From Apopatosoma sp963618495 (GTDB lineage: Bacteria > Bacillota > Clostridia > Oscillospirales > CAG-272): a DNA stretch of 64,000 nucleotides. Both the position numbers and the translations under genes were made by a program. This document shows, in pieces, positions 33,791 through 42,854 of the stretch. The stretch lies in NCBI GenBank assembly GCA_963618495.1, contig CAVESF010000004.1:1-64000 (forward strand). The letters are read 5' to 3'. Below the pieces are notes generated by a model. That model was not told the origin of the DNA and did no database searches. It saw only the letters and a program-made list of their open reading frames with translations. How positions within the stretch are numbered: position 1 is the stretch's first letter; each line of letters opens with the position of its first letter.

Positions 33791-34966
33791 ATGAAAGATA
33801 TCCGCGAGATAAAATCGGGGAGCGACACCATTGTTATCAGGGAAGTGGAGTCGAGAGGCGACCTGCGCCGCTTTATCCGCTTTCCGGACAGACTCTATAA
33901 AGGAAACAGCAGCTACTGCCCGAGCCTCATGCTCGATGAAGAGGAAAATCTGAGATGGGATAAAAATCCCGCCTTTGAATATTGCGAGGCGCGATATTTC
34001 ATGGCATACAAAAACGGCAAACCCGCCGGCAGAATTGCGGCGATACTCAATAAGCGCTTCAATGAGGTCTGGGGGCAGAAATGCATGCGCTTTTCCAGAT
34101 ATGATGTCATAGACGACACGGAGATTTCCCGCGCACTGCTTGCCGAGGTGGAAAACTGGGCAAAGGAATGCGGCATGGACAATGTTCAGGGTCCTATGGG
34201 CTTCTGCGACCTTGACCATCAGGGACTGCTTGTCGATGGTTTTGACGAGCGGGGACTTTTCATCACTACATATAATCACAAATATTATGCCGACCATCTT
34301 GACGCGCTCGGTTACGGCAAGCTTGTGGACTGGGTGGAGCGCGAGGTAAAGGTGCCGGATGAACTCGACCCGAGAATAGAGCGCATAGCGAAATATTCGC
34401 TGTGCCGCGACGGACTTCGCGTAGTCGAGATGAAAAAGACAAAAGAAGTCATACCTTATATCACAGGGATATTCGACCTGCTTTTCAATGCATACAAGCA
34501 TCTCTACGGCGTCATCCCGCTTTCGGAGAAGCAGGTACAGCTCTATAAAAATCAGTTTATCTCCATGGTCAAGCCCGATTTTCTGCTTGTCGTCGTGGAT
34601 AAAAACGATAAGCCGATATGCTTCGGCGTTATAATGCCGAGTATGCTCGGTGCCGTGCAGAAAGCAAAGGGAAGACTTTTTCCGTTCGGCTGGATACCGA
34701 TGATTCATTATTTCACGCAGAAGCGTTTTGATGTGTTGGAAATGATGCTCATCGGCACCGCGCCCGAATATATGGGCAAGGCTGTGAATGCAAATCTTAT
34801 CACGCATATGTTCCGCGGAGCGAAGAAATACGGTGTGAAATATGCCGAGACGGGACCTATGCTCGAGGATAACTATCAGATTCAGTCCATGTGGGAAAAG
34901 AATTTCGAGTCGCGCTGTCATAAGCGCCGCCGTTGCTATATAAAGAAGCTTTCGGAGCAGTCATAA
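33791..34966 (+). CDS. YghO-like GNAT-fold protein
   Basis: A 391-residue protein resembling the YghO group of large acetyltransferase-like proteins. It has PDRLYKGNSSYCPSLMLDEE near the start, a mid-region strand/helix pattern with NVQGPMGFCDLDHQGLLVDG, and a C-terminal half with VVDKNDKPICFGVIMPSM and IGTAPEYMGKAVNANLI, which look like the core strands and cofactor loop of a GNAT fold. The substrate is unknown. It has a GGGGGAG ribosome site and its own promoter. It lies 82 nt before proB; a GC-rich hairpin in that gap lacks a T run, so read-through into proB is possible. Confidence 0.75.
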   Translation: MKDIREIKSGSDTIVIREVESRGDLRRFIRFPDRLYKGNSSYCPSLMLDEEENLRWDKNPAFEYCEARYFMAYKNGKPAGRIAAILNKRFNEVWGQKCMRFSRYDVIDDTEISRALLAEVENWAKECGMDNVQGPMGFCDLDHQGLLVDGFDERGLFITTYNHKYYADHLDALGYGKLVDWVEREVKVPDELDPRIERIAKYSLCRDGLRVVEMKKTKEVIPYITGIFDLLFNAYKHLYGVIPLSEKQVQLYKNQFISMVKPDFLLVVVDKNDKPICFGVIMPSMLGAVQKAKGRLFPFGWIPMIHYFTQKRFDVLEMMLIGTAPEYMGKAVNANLITHMFRGAKKYGVKYAETGPMLEDNYQIQSMWEKNFESRCHKRRRCYIKKLSEQS

Positions 34967-35048
34967 ATCGGATTTTCATATTGTCTGCGGCAGCTTTTCC
35001 GCTGCGGCACGGTCCGAAGTCTGAAAAATACAGGAGAAAGAAAAACAA

Positions 35049-35819
35049 ATGAGAATAGTAATAAAAGTAGGAACATCGACGCTTGCATACAGCACAGGCA
35101 TGCTGAATATACGCCGCGTGGAGGAGCTTTGCCGCGCAATGAGCGACCTGAAAAATGCGGGAAACGAGGTCATCCTCGTTTCCTCGGGTGCCATTGCCAT
35201 GGGAGTCGGCAAGCTGGGACTGAAAACGCGCCCGACGGATATCCCATCCAAGCAGGCGGCGGCGGCTGTCGGTCAGTGCGAGCTGATGTATACTTACGAC
35301 AAGCTTTTCGGCGAATACAACCACACCGTGGCGCAGATACTGCTGACAAAAGAGGACGTTAAGAACGAAACGCGCCGCGAAAACTTCAAAAATACCATGT
35401 TCCGCCTGCTTGAGCTCGGTGCGCTTCCCGTTATAAACGAGAACGATACTGTTGCCACAGACGAAATAGTGATAGGCGATAACGATACGCTCGGCGCGAT
35501 AGTCGCGGCGAATATCGGCGCCGATCTGCTCGTTCTGCTCTCGGATATCGACGGGCTTTATACGGGCGACCCGAGAAAAAATCCCGATGCTAAACTTATC
35601 CCCGTCATAGAGGAGCTGACGCCCGAGGTCATGGCTCTGGGCGAGGGCAAAGGTTCCGAGTTGGGCACAGGCGGCATGAAAACCAAGCTCCACGCCGCCG
35701 AGATAGCGACGGGCGCGGGCATTGATATGATAATAGCAAACGGCGCAAATCCCGCCGCACTCTATAATATAGCGGACGGCAAGGAGCTCGGCACGCGTTT
35801 TCTGGGAAAGAGGAAATAA
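35049..35819 (+). CDS. proB: glutamate 5-kinase
   Basis: First enzyme of proline synthesis: it phosphorylates glutamate to glutamyl 5-phosphate. The 256 residues form the amino-acid-kinase fold (KVGTSTLAY at the start, VSSGAIAMGVGKLGL, INENDTVATDEI, DIDGLYTGDPR, GTGGMKTKLHAAE). The C-terminal PUA domain of the E. coli enzyme is absent; short forms like this are known in other bacteria. CAGGAGA precedes the ATG. proA follows after 4 nt and proC after that, so proB-proA-proC encode the full glutamate-to-proline route in one unit. Confidence 0.97.
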   Translation: MRIVIKVGTSTLAYSTGMLNIRRVEELCRAMSDLKNAGNEVILVSSGAIAMGVGKLGLKTRPTDIPSKQAAAAVGQCELMYTYDKLFGEYNHTVAQILLTKEDVKNETRRENFKNTMFRLLELGALPVINENDTVATDEIVIGDNDTLGAIVAANIGADLLVLLSDIDGLYTGDPRKNPDAKLIPVIEELTPEVMALGEGKGSELGTGGMKTKLHAAEIATGAGIDMIIANGANPAALYNIADGKELGTRFLGKRK

Positions 35820-35823
35820 ACTT

Positions 35824-37086
35824 ATGACAACGGCTGAAATACTGAAAAATGCCAAAGCGGCAAAGGCGGCGCTCGCCGCGCTTTCCGCAGAGGAGAAAAA
35901 CAAGGCTCTCTTTGCCATGGCGGACGCGCTGATTGAGGATAAAGACGCAATACTCGCGGCAAACGCCTCCGATATGAAAAAGGCGGAGGCAGAGGGATGC
36001 TTTTCCCGCGTGATGCTCGACAGACTTGCGCTGAACGAGGAGAGAATCACCGCGATGGCGGAGGGCATACGCGCTGTCGCCGCATTGGAAGATCCCGTCG
36101 GCGTGCTTCTCTCGCATACCGTGCGTCCGAACGGACTTGAAATAGACAAGGTTTCCGTTCCGCTCGGCGTCATCGCGATAATCTACGAAAGCCGCCCGAA
36201 TGTCACCTCTGACGCCGCGGCTCTCTGCCTCAAGAGCGGCAATGTCTGCATTCTGCGCGGAGGAAAGGAAGCATATGCTTCATCCCATGCCATAGCTTCG
36301 GCTATGCGCCGCGGACTTGCCGAGTGCGCTCTCCCGATGGATTTTGTGAATATCATCGACGATACGGGCAGAGGAAGCGCCGAGGAGCTGATGCTCGCGC
36401 GCGGCTATGTCGATCTGCTCATCCCGCGCGGCGGCGCAGGGCTTATCCGCGCCTGCGTGGAAAAAGCGATAGTTCCCTGCATAGAGACGGGAACAGGCAT
36501 ATGCCATATTTATGTTGACAAAAGCGCCGATTTCGATAAGGCGCTGAAAATAATCGAAAACGCAAAGACAAGCCGTCCCTCCGTATGCAATGCGGCGGAG
36601 GTCTGCCTTGTGCATAGGGATATAGCGGCGCAGTTTCTGCCGGAGCTGAAAAAGGTGCTTGTCGATAAGCGCAGGGAAGAGGGTCTTGTGCCTGTGGAAC
36701 TGAGGCTCGATTCCCGCGCCGCCGCGATAATAGACGGCACGCCTGCGGGTGGGCGCGATTTCGATACGGAATTTCTCGATTATATCATGGCTGTCGGCGT
36801 CGTCGATGATGTACGCATGGCGGCGGAGCATATAGCGCATCATTCCACAGCACACAGTGAGGCGATAGTCGCCGAGGACAGCGCGGCGCAGGAGACTTTT
36901 GCCTCACTTGTCGACAGCGCGGCGGTATATATCAATGCGTCCACGCGCTTTACCGACGGAGGAGAGTTCGGACTCGGATGCGAGATGGGCATTTCCACGC
37001 AGAAACTGCACGCGAGAGGTCCCATGGGACTTCGCGAGCTGACCTCATACAAGTATATAATCAGAGGCGACGGAAATATCCGCTGA
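35824..37086 (+). CDS. proA: glutamate-5-semialdehyde dehydrogenase
   Basis: A 420-residue NADPH-dependent reductase that turns glutamyl phosphate into the semialdehyde, the second step of proline synthesis. The catalytic cysteine is in SRPSVCNAAEV (about residue 255); PLGVIAIIYESRPNVTSDA and ALCLKSGNVCILRGGKE are the usual cofactor-side segments. It stands 4 nt after proB and 19 nt before proC. Confidence 0.97.
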   Translation: MTTAEILKNAKAAKAALAALSAEEKNKALFAMADALIEDKDAILAANASDMKKAEAEGCFSRVMLDRLALNEERITAMAEGIRAVAALEDPVGVLLSHTVRPNGLEIDKVSVPLGVIAIIYESRPNVTSDAAALCLKSGNVCILRGGKEAYASSHAIASAMRRGLAECALPMDFVNIIDDTGRGSAEELMLARGYVDLLIPRGGAGLIRACVEKAIVPCIETGTGICHIYVDKSADFDKALKIIENAKTSRPSVCNAAEVCLVHRDIAAQFLPELKKVLVDKRREEGLVPVELRLDSRAAAIIDGTPAGGRDFDTEFLDYIMAVGVVDDVRMAAEHIAHHSTAHSEAIVAEDSAAQETFASLVDSAAVYINASTRFTDGGEFGLGCEMGISTQKLHARGPMGLRELTSYKYIIRGDGNIR

Positions 37087-37105
37087 AAGCAAAAAGGAGA
37101 CTAAA

Positions 37106-37915
37106 ATGAAATATAAATTCGGTTTCATCGGTACAGGAAATATGGGCGGCGCACTCGCCCGCGCTATCGCGGAAAAGACGGAACCCGAGGAGATGCTCCT
37201 CGCAAACAGAACGGTGGAAAAGGCTCGGATTCTGGCGGAGGAGCTGGGTTGCGATTACGGCGTCAATGCCGATGTGGCAGGCGGATGCAGATATATTTTT
37301 CTCGGAGTGAAGCCGCAGGGCATGGCGGTGCTTGCCGAGGATATTTCGCCTGTGCTTGCCGCACGCGGGGACAGATTTATCCTCGTCACCATGGCGGCGG
37401 GACTCTCTACGGAGAGGATTTCCGCGCTTTTCGGCGGGAATATTCCGGTTATCCGCATTATGCCGAATACGCCCGTCGCGATAGGCGAGGGTATGATTCT
37501 CTGCACGGCAAATTCGCTCGTCACCGGGGCGGAGCTTGCCGAATTTGCCGAGGCGCTGGAATATGCGGGAATCTGCGATATGATTTCCGAGGAAAATATA
37601 GACGCGGCGAGCGTTATATCCGGTTGCGGACCGGCTTTCATGTTCATGTTTGTCAGCGCATTTGAAGAGGCGGGCAGGGCGCTCGGGCTTGACGGCGAAA
37701 AGGCGCGGCTCTATGCGGAGCAGACCATGCTCGGCGCGGCGGGACTGGCTCTTTCTTCAAAGGAAACTCCCGATGAGCTTAAGATAAAGGTCTGCAGTCC
37801 CGGCGGGACAACGATAGAGGGAGTCCGCAGCTTTGAGCAGAATGAGCTTTCGCGCATCGTGCTTGAGGCGGCGCAGGCTTCATACAGGCGCACGCTTGAG
37901 CTTGCGGGGAAATAA
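37106..37915 (+). CDS. proC: pyrroline-5-carboxylate reductase
   Basis: A 269-residue NAD(P)H enzyme for the last step of proline synthesis. The Rossmann motif is FIGTGNMGGALARAI at the start; RIMPNTPVAIGEG and the C-terminal signature SPGGTTIEGVRSFEQNEL are typical. AAGGAG precedes the start. A hairpin and T run follow, ending the pro operon. Confidence 0.97.
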   Translation: MKYKFGFIGTGNMGGALARAIAEKTEPEEMLLANRTVEKARILAEELGCDYGVNADVAGGCRYIFLGVKPQGMAVLAEDISPVLAARGDRFILVTMAAGLSTERISALFGGNIPVIRIMPNTPVAIGEGMILCTANSLVTGAELAEFAEALEYAGICDMISEENIDAASVISGCGPAFMFMFVSAFEEAGRALGLDGEKARLYAEQTMLGAAGLALSSKETPDELKIKVCSPGGTTIEGVRSFEQNELSRIVLEAAQASYRRTLELAGK

Positions 37916-37917
37916 AT

Positions 37918-37977
37918 AAAAACGGGAGCTTCCCGAAAATGCCGAGCGGCATTTCCGGAGGTTCCTTTCTTTTTTGA
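37918..37977 (+). terminator. probable terminator of the pro operon
   Basis: A long imperfect stem whose core is AAATGCCG-AG-CGGCATTT (37939-37956), with CCCG/CGGG type extensions on both sides, followed by TTTCTTTTTTG. Confidence 0.65.
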
Positions 37978-38038
37978 AAGTGCCGTATAAATGTCCGTAT
38001 AAATTTACATTCTAATATCAATATCAAATTAAAAACTA

Positions 38039-38067
38039 TTGAAAAATTCATGATTTTATGGTATGAT
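38039..38067 (+). promoter_or_regulatory. promoter of the DUF3810 gene
   Basis: TTGAAA (38039-38044), 17 bp, TATGAT (38062-38067), with an extended -10 TGG. Confidence 0.7.
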
Positions 38068-38110
38068 GTAATTTAAGAAAGTATACACAAAAAGGACGGT
38101 GCTTTTCACT

Positions 38111-39241
38111 GTGGAAAAGAAAACACGAAGCGGATTTTTCCGTTATGTTCCGATATGGGCGCTTGTATTTTTCGCGCTCGGCGCAGTGGCTCTTGCCATT
38201 GAACTGCTTGCGAAAAAGAGCGTGTCGCTTTCCGATTTTATAAACGATACCTCGGGCGTCGCCATCCGCGCGATTCTCGCCGTGCCGACGAGCATCATCC
38301 CGTTTTCCCTCGCGGAATTTCTCATCATAGCTTCGCCGCTTCTTGTGGCATTGATTATATTTCTCATCGTGCGTGCCGCGAGAAAATCGTCGGCTCGGGC
38401 GATACGCTTTGCCGTGGGTTTTGTTTCATGCGCCGCGCTTGTATATGCCGTTTTCATCTTCGGTTACGGCACGGGATATTACGGCACGACGATAGATAAG
38501 AAAATGGAGCTGGATAAAAAAGAGGTTTCCGCCGAGGAACTCTACGAGACGGGAAGAAAACTTGTCATCGGCGCGAAAAAAGAGCTGGAAAATATCGATT
38601 TCGCGCATGACGGCGGCTCATATATGCCGTACACATATTTTGAGATGAATAAAAAGCTCAATGCCGCATATAAGACCACCTGCGGGAAATATCCCTTTTT
38701 GCAGGAACTCTATACAAATACAAAGCCCGTCATGTTCAGCGAGAAAATGACATATACGCATCTCTCGGGCGTTTATTGCTTCTTCACGGGCGAGGCGAAT
38801 GTGAATACAAATTATCCCGATTATATCGTCGCCACCTCGGCGGCGCACGAAATGGCGCATCAGCGCGGAATTGCCCGCGAGGATGAGGCGAATTTCGCGG
38901 CGTTTCTCGTCTGCATCAACAGCGATGACCCCTATCTGCGCTACAGCGGATATGTCGATGTTCTGCTCTCGGTGCTGAACAGCCTTGCTTCCGCGGACAA
39001 GACTCTTCATGCGCAGCTCTGGGCGACGGTGCCGCAGGAGATTCGTTCGGAATACGCGGCATACAGCGCGTTTTTTGAGAAATATCGCGAAAATAAGGTT
39101 GCCGATACCACGGAAAAGATAAACAACACATATATTGAAGACCACGGTCAGCCCGCAGGAACAAAAAGCTATGGACTAGTGGTAGACCTGACCGTCGCAT
39201 ACTACAAGGCAGAGGCGGCAAAGGCGCAGGCGGCAGAGTGA
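38111..39241 (+). CDS. DUF3810 membrane protein with HExxH motif
   Basis: A roughly 376-residue protein of the DUF3810 family. Three membrane helices occupy the first 125 residues, followed by a soluble domain, probably outside the cell. That domain contains ATSAAHEMAHQRGIAREDEANF, an HExxH zinc-protease-type motif with a downstream Glu, as in gluzincin-like enzymes, so a peptidase activity is likely but unproven. The start is uncertain: GTG 38111 and GTG 38099 are both in frame, and the nearest AAGGA lies badly spaced for either. It is 44 nt upstream of an exported protein, suggesting a shared transcript. Confidence 0.82.
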   Translation: MEKKTRSGFFRYVPIWALVFFALGAVALAIELLAKKSVSLSDFINDTSGVAIRAILAVPTSIIPFSLAEFLIIASPLLVALIIFLIVRAARKSSARAIRFAVGFVSCAALVYAVFIFGYGTGYYGTTIDKKMELDKKEVSAEELYETGRKLVIGAKKELENIDFAHDGGSYMPYTYFEMNKKLNAAYKTTCGKYPFLQELYTNTKPVMFSEKMTYTHLSGVYCFFTGEANVNTNYPDYIVATSAAHEMAHQRGIAREDEANFAAFLVCINSDDPYLRYSGYVDVLLSVLNSLASADKTLHAQLWATVPQEIRSEYAAYSAFFEKYRENKVADTTEKINNTYIEDHGQPAGTKSYGLVVDLTVAYYKAEAAKAQAAE

Positions 39242-39285
39242 AAATTGCGGAGCAGTCGCCGCGGAAACGAAAGGAGAGGGAAAGC

Positions 39286-39903
39286 ATGGCAGAGAAAAAG
39301 CCGGTAAAAAGAATACTTTCGGCATTGCTTCTTTCGGCATTGCTGTGCACCTGCCTTTTTGCCGTGGGCGACAGCGCGCCGAAATCGCTGAATTTCGCCA
39401 TTGTTGCCGACAGCGCCGCGATAAAGGGATGCGCCGCCGGAACATCCGTGCTGGACAGCTATTTTGCCATGGCGAAAAAATACAGCGTGCGTCCCGTCGT
39501 TTTTATCAAAGCGGACGGGCTTGAATACGATTCCGACCTTGTTTTTGCGCTTTCCAAACTGAAAGTGCAGGGCTATGAGATATATCCCGCCGCGGAAAAT
39601 CCCGAGGCGGCATATAAATTCCGTGATTTCGTGCGCCATGTGGCAAAGCACGGCGTGCCGTTTGTTCTCACGGCAAATGCGGATGCGGAATTTGAAAATT
39701 TTGAGAAGATACATTGCAAAACGGCGGCACGCTTCTATGAGGAGATTGTTTCGTCCGTGTATTCGGGCGAAAAGGGTTGTACGGCATTGATTCTTTCGGG
39801 CGAAAGCCTCTATGCGGCGGAGCTGATGCTCACTAACAGTAAGGCGAGCGGCACCGTCCCCGCAGATATATACACACTCGTGAAGCTGAATGCGCAGGAG
39901 TAA
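39286..39903 (+). CDS. exported protein of unknown function
   Basis: A 205-residue protein I do not recognise. It starts at ATG 39286 after AAGGAGAGG (the frame is open 16 codons further up, overlapping the DUF3810 gene). The first 35 residues form a signal peptide or anchor (KKPVKRILSALLLSALLCTC). The mature part alternates strands and helices in a way that resembles a TIM-barrel or deacetylase-like fragment (LNFAIVADSAA, VRPVVFIKADGL, GVPFVLTANAD, CTALILSGESL), but I see no catalytic motif. It follows the DUF3810 gene and precedes a repeat. Confidence 0.8.
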   Translation: MAEKKPVKRILSALLLSALLCTCLFAVGDSAPKSLNFAIVADSAAIKGCAAGTSVLDSYFAMAKKYSVRPVVFIKADGLEYDSDLVFALSKLKVQGYEIYPAAENPEAAYKFRDFVRHVAKHGVPFVLTANADAEFENFEKIHCKTAARFYEEIVSSVYSGEKGCTALILSGESLYAAELMLTNSKASGTVPADIYTLVKLNAQE

Positions 39904-39904
39904 T

Positions 39905-40190
39905 ATTAAAGTTTTCGTGCACCCAATTAAAGTTTTCGCCCGCCTTTTTCAAAAGGCGGCACGAGCCGCCGGTGGAGGCGGTCGCGCTCCGCAGAGTGCG
40001 AAAGCTTGTATGGCACTTCTTTTTGATAGCTTTTTCTTCGTGCCTGCTCACGCGAAGAAAAAGCGGGAATAGACACATATGCGAAGCATGTGTGCCTCCG
40101 CCGCCGAGACAGGGCAAGTGCTCTCTTGAAGGACTTTTGGTACTTTTCGTCACTGAAAAGTACAACAAAACAAAACCACAATAAAGCAAA
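39905..40190 (+). repeat. mosaic repeat fragment I
   Basis: Fills the 347-bp gap before walR. It has two AATTAAAGTTTTCG headers, CGCCTTTTTC/AAAAGGCGG, GCGCTC-CGCA-GAGTGC, a GCTTTTTCTTCG/CGAAGAAAAAGC stem (other copies have TTTTG/CAAAA at the same place), ACACATATGC/GCATGTGT, the CGCCGAGACAGGGC block, and GTACTTTTC/GAAAAGTAC in place of GTACTTTTG/CAAAAGTAC. The module order differs from copy A. No clear promoter for walR is seen in the rest of the gap. Confidence 0.85.
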
Positions 40191-40250
40191 CCACTACATA
40201 AAAAATCAATCCCACACACAATTCATAAACACAACAAAGGAGGAACTCCT

Positions 40251-40979
40251 ATGGCGGAAAACGCAAGAAAGAAAAGAATCCTCATTGTCGAGGATGAAAA
40301 GCGGATTTCTCAGCTTCTCGAGGTCAATCTGATGATGGCGGGCTACGAATGCGAAACGGCAGGCGACGGCGAGCTGGGACTCCGGCGCGCTCTGGAGGGT
40401 GACTTCGACCTGATACTGCTCGACCTCATGCTCCCGAAAAGAGACGGTTTTTCCGTTTGCCGCGAGGTGCGCAAAACGCTTGCCACACCGATAATCATGG
40501 TCACGGCAAAGGAAGACGAGATAGACAAGGTCATGGGACTTGACCTCGGCGCCGATGACTATGTGACAAAGCCCTTTTCCATCAAGGTTCTGCTGGCGAG
40601 AATCAAGGCAAATATCCGCCGCAGCTCGGGCGAATTTGTCGATGTGAAAAAGACGGACGAGGGCGAAAAGGATGCGGACAAAATAGTTATCCGCGAGCTT
40701 GTGATAGACAATAAAAACTTCACCGTAAAAAAAGGCGACCGCGAGATAGAACTTTCCAATAAAGAATATGAGGTGCTTCTTTTCCTTGCGCGCAATGCGG
40801 GACAGATTTTTACAAGAGAAGAACTGCTCAATAAAGTATGGGGCTATGACGGCTTTCTCGGCGACCTGCGCACGGTGGATGTCACGATGTCGCGCCTGCG
40901 CTCGAAAATAGAGGATGTTCCCGCCGAGCCGGAATATATTCTCACAAAAAGAACAAAGGGGTATTACATACCCAACTGA
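40251..40979 (+). CDS. walR: WalR/YycF-type response regulator
   Basis: A 242-residue OmpR/PhoB-family regulator. The receiver domain (about 5-122) has the acidic pair VEDE, the phosphorylated Asp in LILLDLMLPKRDG (about residue 58) and the Thr and Lys switch residues (MVTAKED, VTKPF). The winged-helix domain ends TKRTKGYYIPN. I assign WalR because it is followed by a WalK-like kinase and by YycH- and YycI-like proteins, the diagnostic order of the essential cell-wall system. AAAGGAGG precedes the start. WalR binds TGTWAH-N5-TGTWAH; two full matches lie upstream of the surface-protein gene at 24.2 kb. Confidence 0.9.
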   Translation: MAENARKKRILIVEDEKRISQLLEVNLMMAGYECETAGDGELGLRRALEGDFDLILLDLMLPKRDGFSVCREVRKTLATPIIMVTAKEDEIDKVMGLDLGADDYVTKPFSIKVLLARIKANIRRSSGEFVDVKKTDEGEKDADKIVIRELVIDNKNFTVKKGDREIELSNKEYEVLLFLARNAGQIFTREELLNKVWGYDGFLGDLRTVDVTMSRLRSKIEDVPAEPEYILTKRTKGYYIPN

Positions 40980-40991
40980 CGGGAGAAGCAA

Positions 40992-42818
40992 ATGTATAAG
41001 AATCTGCATTTCAAGATAATTCTTATCCTTGCCATATTTACGATAACGCTCATGTCTGTCATCGGTGCGGTGCTTATCGGCAGTGCCTTTAATTTTTACA
41101 GCAACGATTTCATGACGCAGATGGAGCAGGCTTTTGATGCAAACGGAAATCTCGTTTCCGAGCTTCGCTCGGCTTTTGATTTAAGCGACTATGCAGCGAG
41201 ACAAAACGAGATACTCAAAGCCTATTCGGGTGTGCTCGGAATAGATAAATACAGAGACTACTTTATCCTTGATACAAACGGCGATTTCCTTTTCGGCTCC
41301 GTGACGGACAGCACGGAGGCGATGGAAAAAACGCCGAATATCATTTCCGCTATGTCGGGAAAAACAGGTGCGCAGAAGCATATGCGGACAAGCTATATAG
41401 ATTATGCGACGAGAATAGAGAGCGGCGACGGGAAAAATGCCGTCATCATCTGCGTCAAGGACAGTCAGGAGGATGTGCGCTCGCTCTCCGTGATGATTTT
41501 CCGCATCACGGTGCAGGCGATGTTCTTCGGAATGCTGGCGGCTATCGTGCTGTCATTCTTCCTTGCCAAGGCGATAGCGGAGCCGATACGCACGCTCACT
41601 GTCGGCGCACAGAGAATAGCCGATGGCGAATTTGACAAATCCGTCGATGTAAAGGCAAACGACGAGATAGGTGCGCTCTCCGAGACATTCAACTATATGA
41701 AGGATGTGCTCAAGGGAACGCTGGACGAGATTTCTGGCGAGCGCAGGAAATTCGAAACGCTCTTCCTCTATCTCAACGACGCCGTTATAGCCTTTGACAG
41801 CTTCGGTTCGCTCATGCATATCAACAAAATGGCAAAGAAGCTCTTCCATTTCGTTACGCCCGAGGGAGAACGCTTCCTTGAATTTTTCAATTTCACGCAG
41901 ATGGTGCGTATGCTGAATATAGATTACCGCAGGATAGCCGACGAATATAAGGCGAGCGGCAATTACAGCATGCACGATGTCATATATGACGGCAAGGCGC
42001 TCGATATCATGTTTGCCGATTTCCGCTATACCGAGGCTAATACCGAGAGCCACGGTATCATGTGCGTTATCCATGATATCACAGAGCGATATGAGCTTGA
42101 CAAATCCCGCAGGGAATTTGTAGCCGATGTTTCGCATGAGCTGCGCACGCCGATACAGTGCATACGCGGCGCGGCGGAGACTGTGCTGGAGTGTCCGACG
42201 CTCCCCGCCGAGATGCGCGATGATTTCCTTCGCATGGCGATAGACGAATGCGACAGAATGACGAGAATCGTAGGCGACCTGCTCGTACTTTCCCGCCTTG
42301 ATAACCGCCGCACGCAGTGGAAGATAGAGACCTTTTCCGTTGACGAATTTCTCTCCCGCATGCATGATATCATGGCGGGCGAAGCGGCGTCTCGCGGGCA
42401 TACGCTCGTTTTCGATTGCGAGCCGAATATTCCGCCTGTCACCGCCGATAAGGAAAAACTCCAGCAGGCGCTGATAAATGTCATTTCAAATTCCGTGAAA
42501 TATACGAAAAACGGCGGCAGGATTGAGGTTTCGGCAAAAGCCGAGCAAAACGGCGTGCTGATAAATGTCCGCGATAACGGTATGGGCATTCCCGCAGAGG
42601 ATATCCCGCGGCTTTTCGAGCGATTCTACCGTGTGGAAAAGGCGAGAACAAGCGATGCGGGCGGCACGGGACTCGGTCTTGCCATCACAAAAGAGATAGT
42701 CGATGCCCACGGCGGGCAGATATGGGTAGAGAGCGAGCCCGGCAAAGGCACCTCGACATGGATACGCATTCCCTATGAATGCCGCCTTGCCGATGGCGAG
42801 AACGGCAAATCCGAGTAA
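40992..42818 (+). CDS. walK: WalK/YycG-type sensor histidine kinase
   Basis: A 608-residue membrane kinase. A membrane helix (about 9-31), an extracellular sensor (about 32-165) and a second helix (about 168-190) are followed by a HAMP linker (PIRTLTVGAQRIADGEFDKS), a PAS domain (about 245-355, FDSFGSLMHINKMAKKLFHF), the phosphorylated His in DVSHELRTP (about 381), and the ATP-binding domain with INVISNSVKYTKNGG, NVRDNGMGIP, FERFYRV and GGTGLGLAIT. This is the WalK arrangement; it would phosphorylate WalR, encoded 12 nt upstream. Confidence 0.92.
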   Translation: MYKNLHFKIILILAIFTITLMSVIGAVLIGSAFNFYSNDFMTQMEQAFDANGNLVSELRSAFDLSDYAARQNEILKAYSGVLGIDKYRDYFILDTNGDFLFGSVTDSTEAMEKTPNIISAMSGKTGAQKHMRTSYIDYATRIESGDGKNAVIICVKDSQEDVRSLSVMIFRITVQAMFFGMLAAIVLSFFLAKAIAEPIRTLTVGAQRIADGEFDKSVDVKANDEIGALSETFNYMKDVLKGTLDEISGERRKFETLFLYLNDAVIAFDSFGSLMHINKMAKKLFHFVTPEGERFLEFFNFTQMVRMLNIDYRRIADEYKASGNYSMHDVIYDGKALDIMFADFRYTEANTESHGIMCVIHDITERYELDKSRREFVADVSHELRTPIQCIRGAAETVLECPTLPAEMRDDFLRMAIDECDRMTRIVGDLLVLSRLDNRRTQWKIETFSVDEFLSRMHDIMAGEAASRGHTLVFDCEPNIPPVTADKEKLQQALINVISNSVKYTKNGGRIEVSAKAEQNGVLINVRDNGMGIPAEDIPRLFERFYRVEKARTSDAGGTGLGLAITKEIVDAHGGQIWVESEPGKGTSTWIRIPYECRLADGENGKSE

Positions 42819-42854
42819 ACTTCGCCATGATAAGAACGCAAAGGAGATGAGCGC

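Noticed and set aside
33635..34921. 428-codon open frame on the minus strand
   Set aside because: Antisense to the YghO-like gene and covers its promoter; no ribosome site or family pattern.
34967..35048. terminator or T-box before proB
   Set aside because: The GCAGC/GCTGC hairpin has no T run and the T-box hallmark TGG-ACC is absent.
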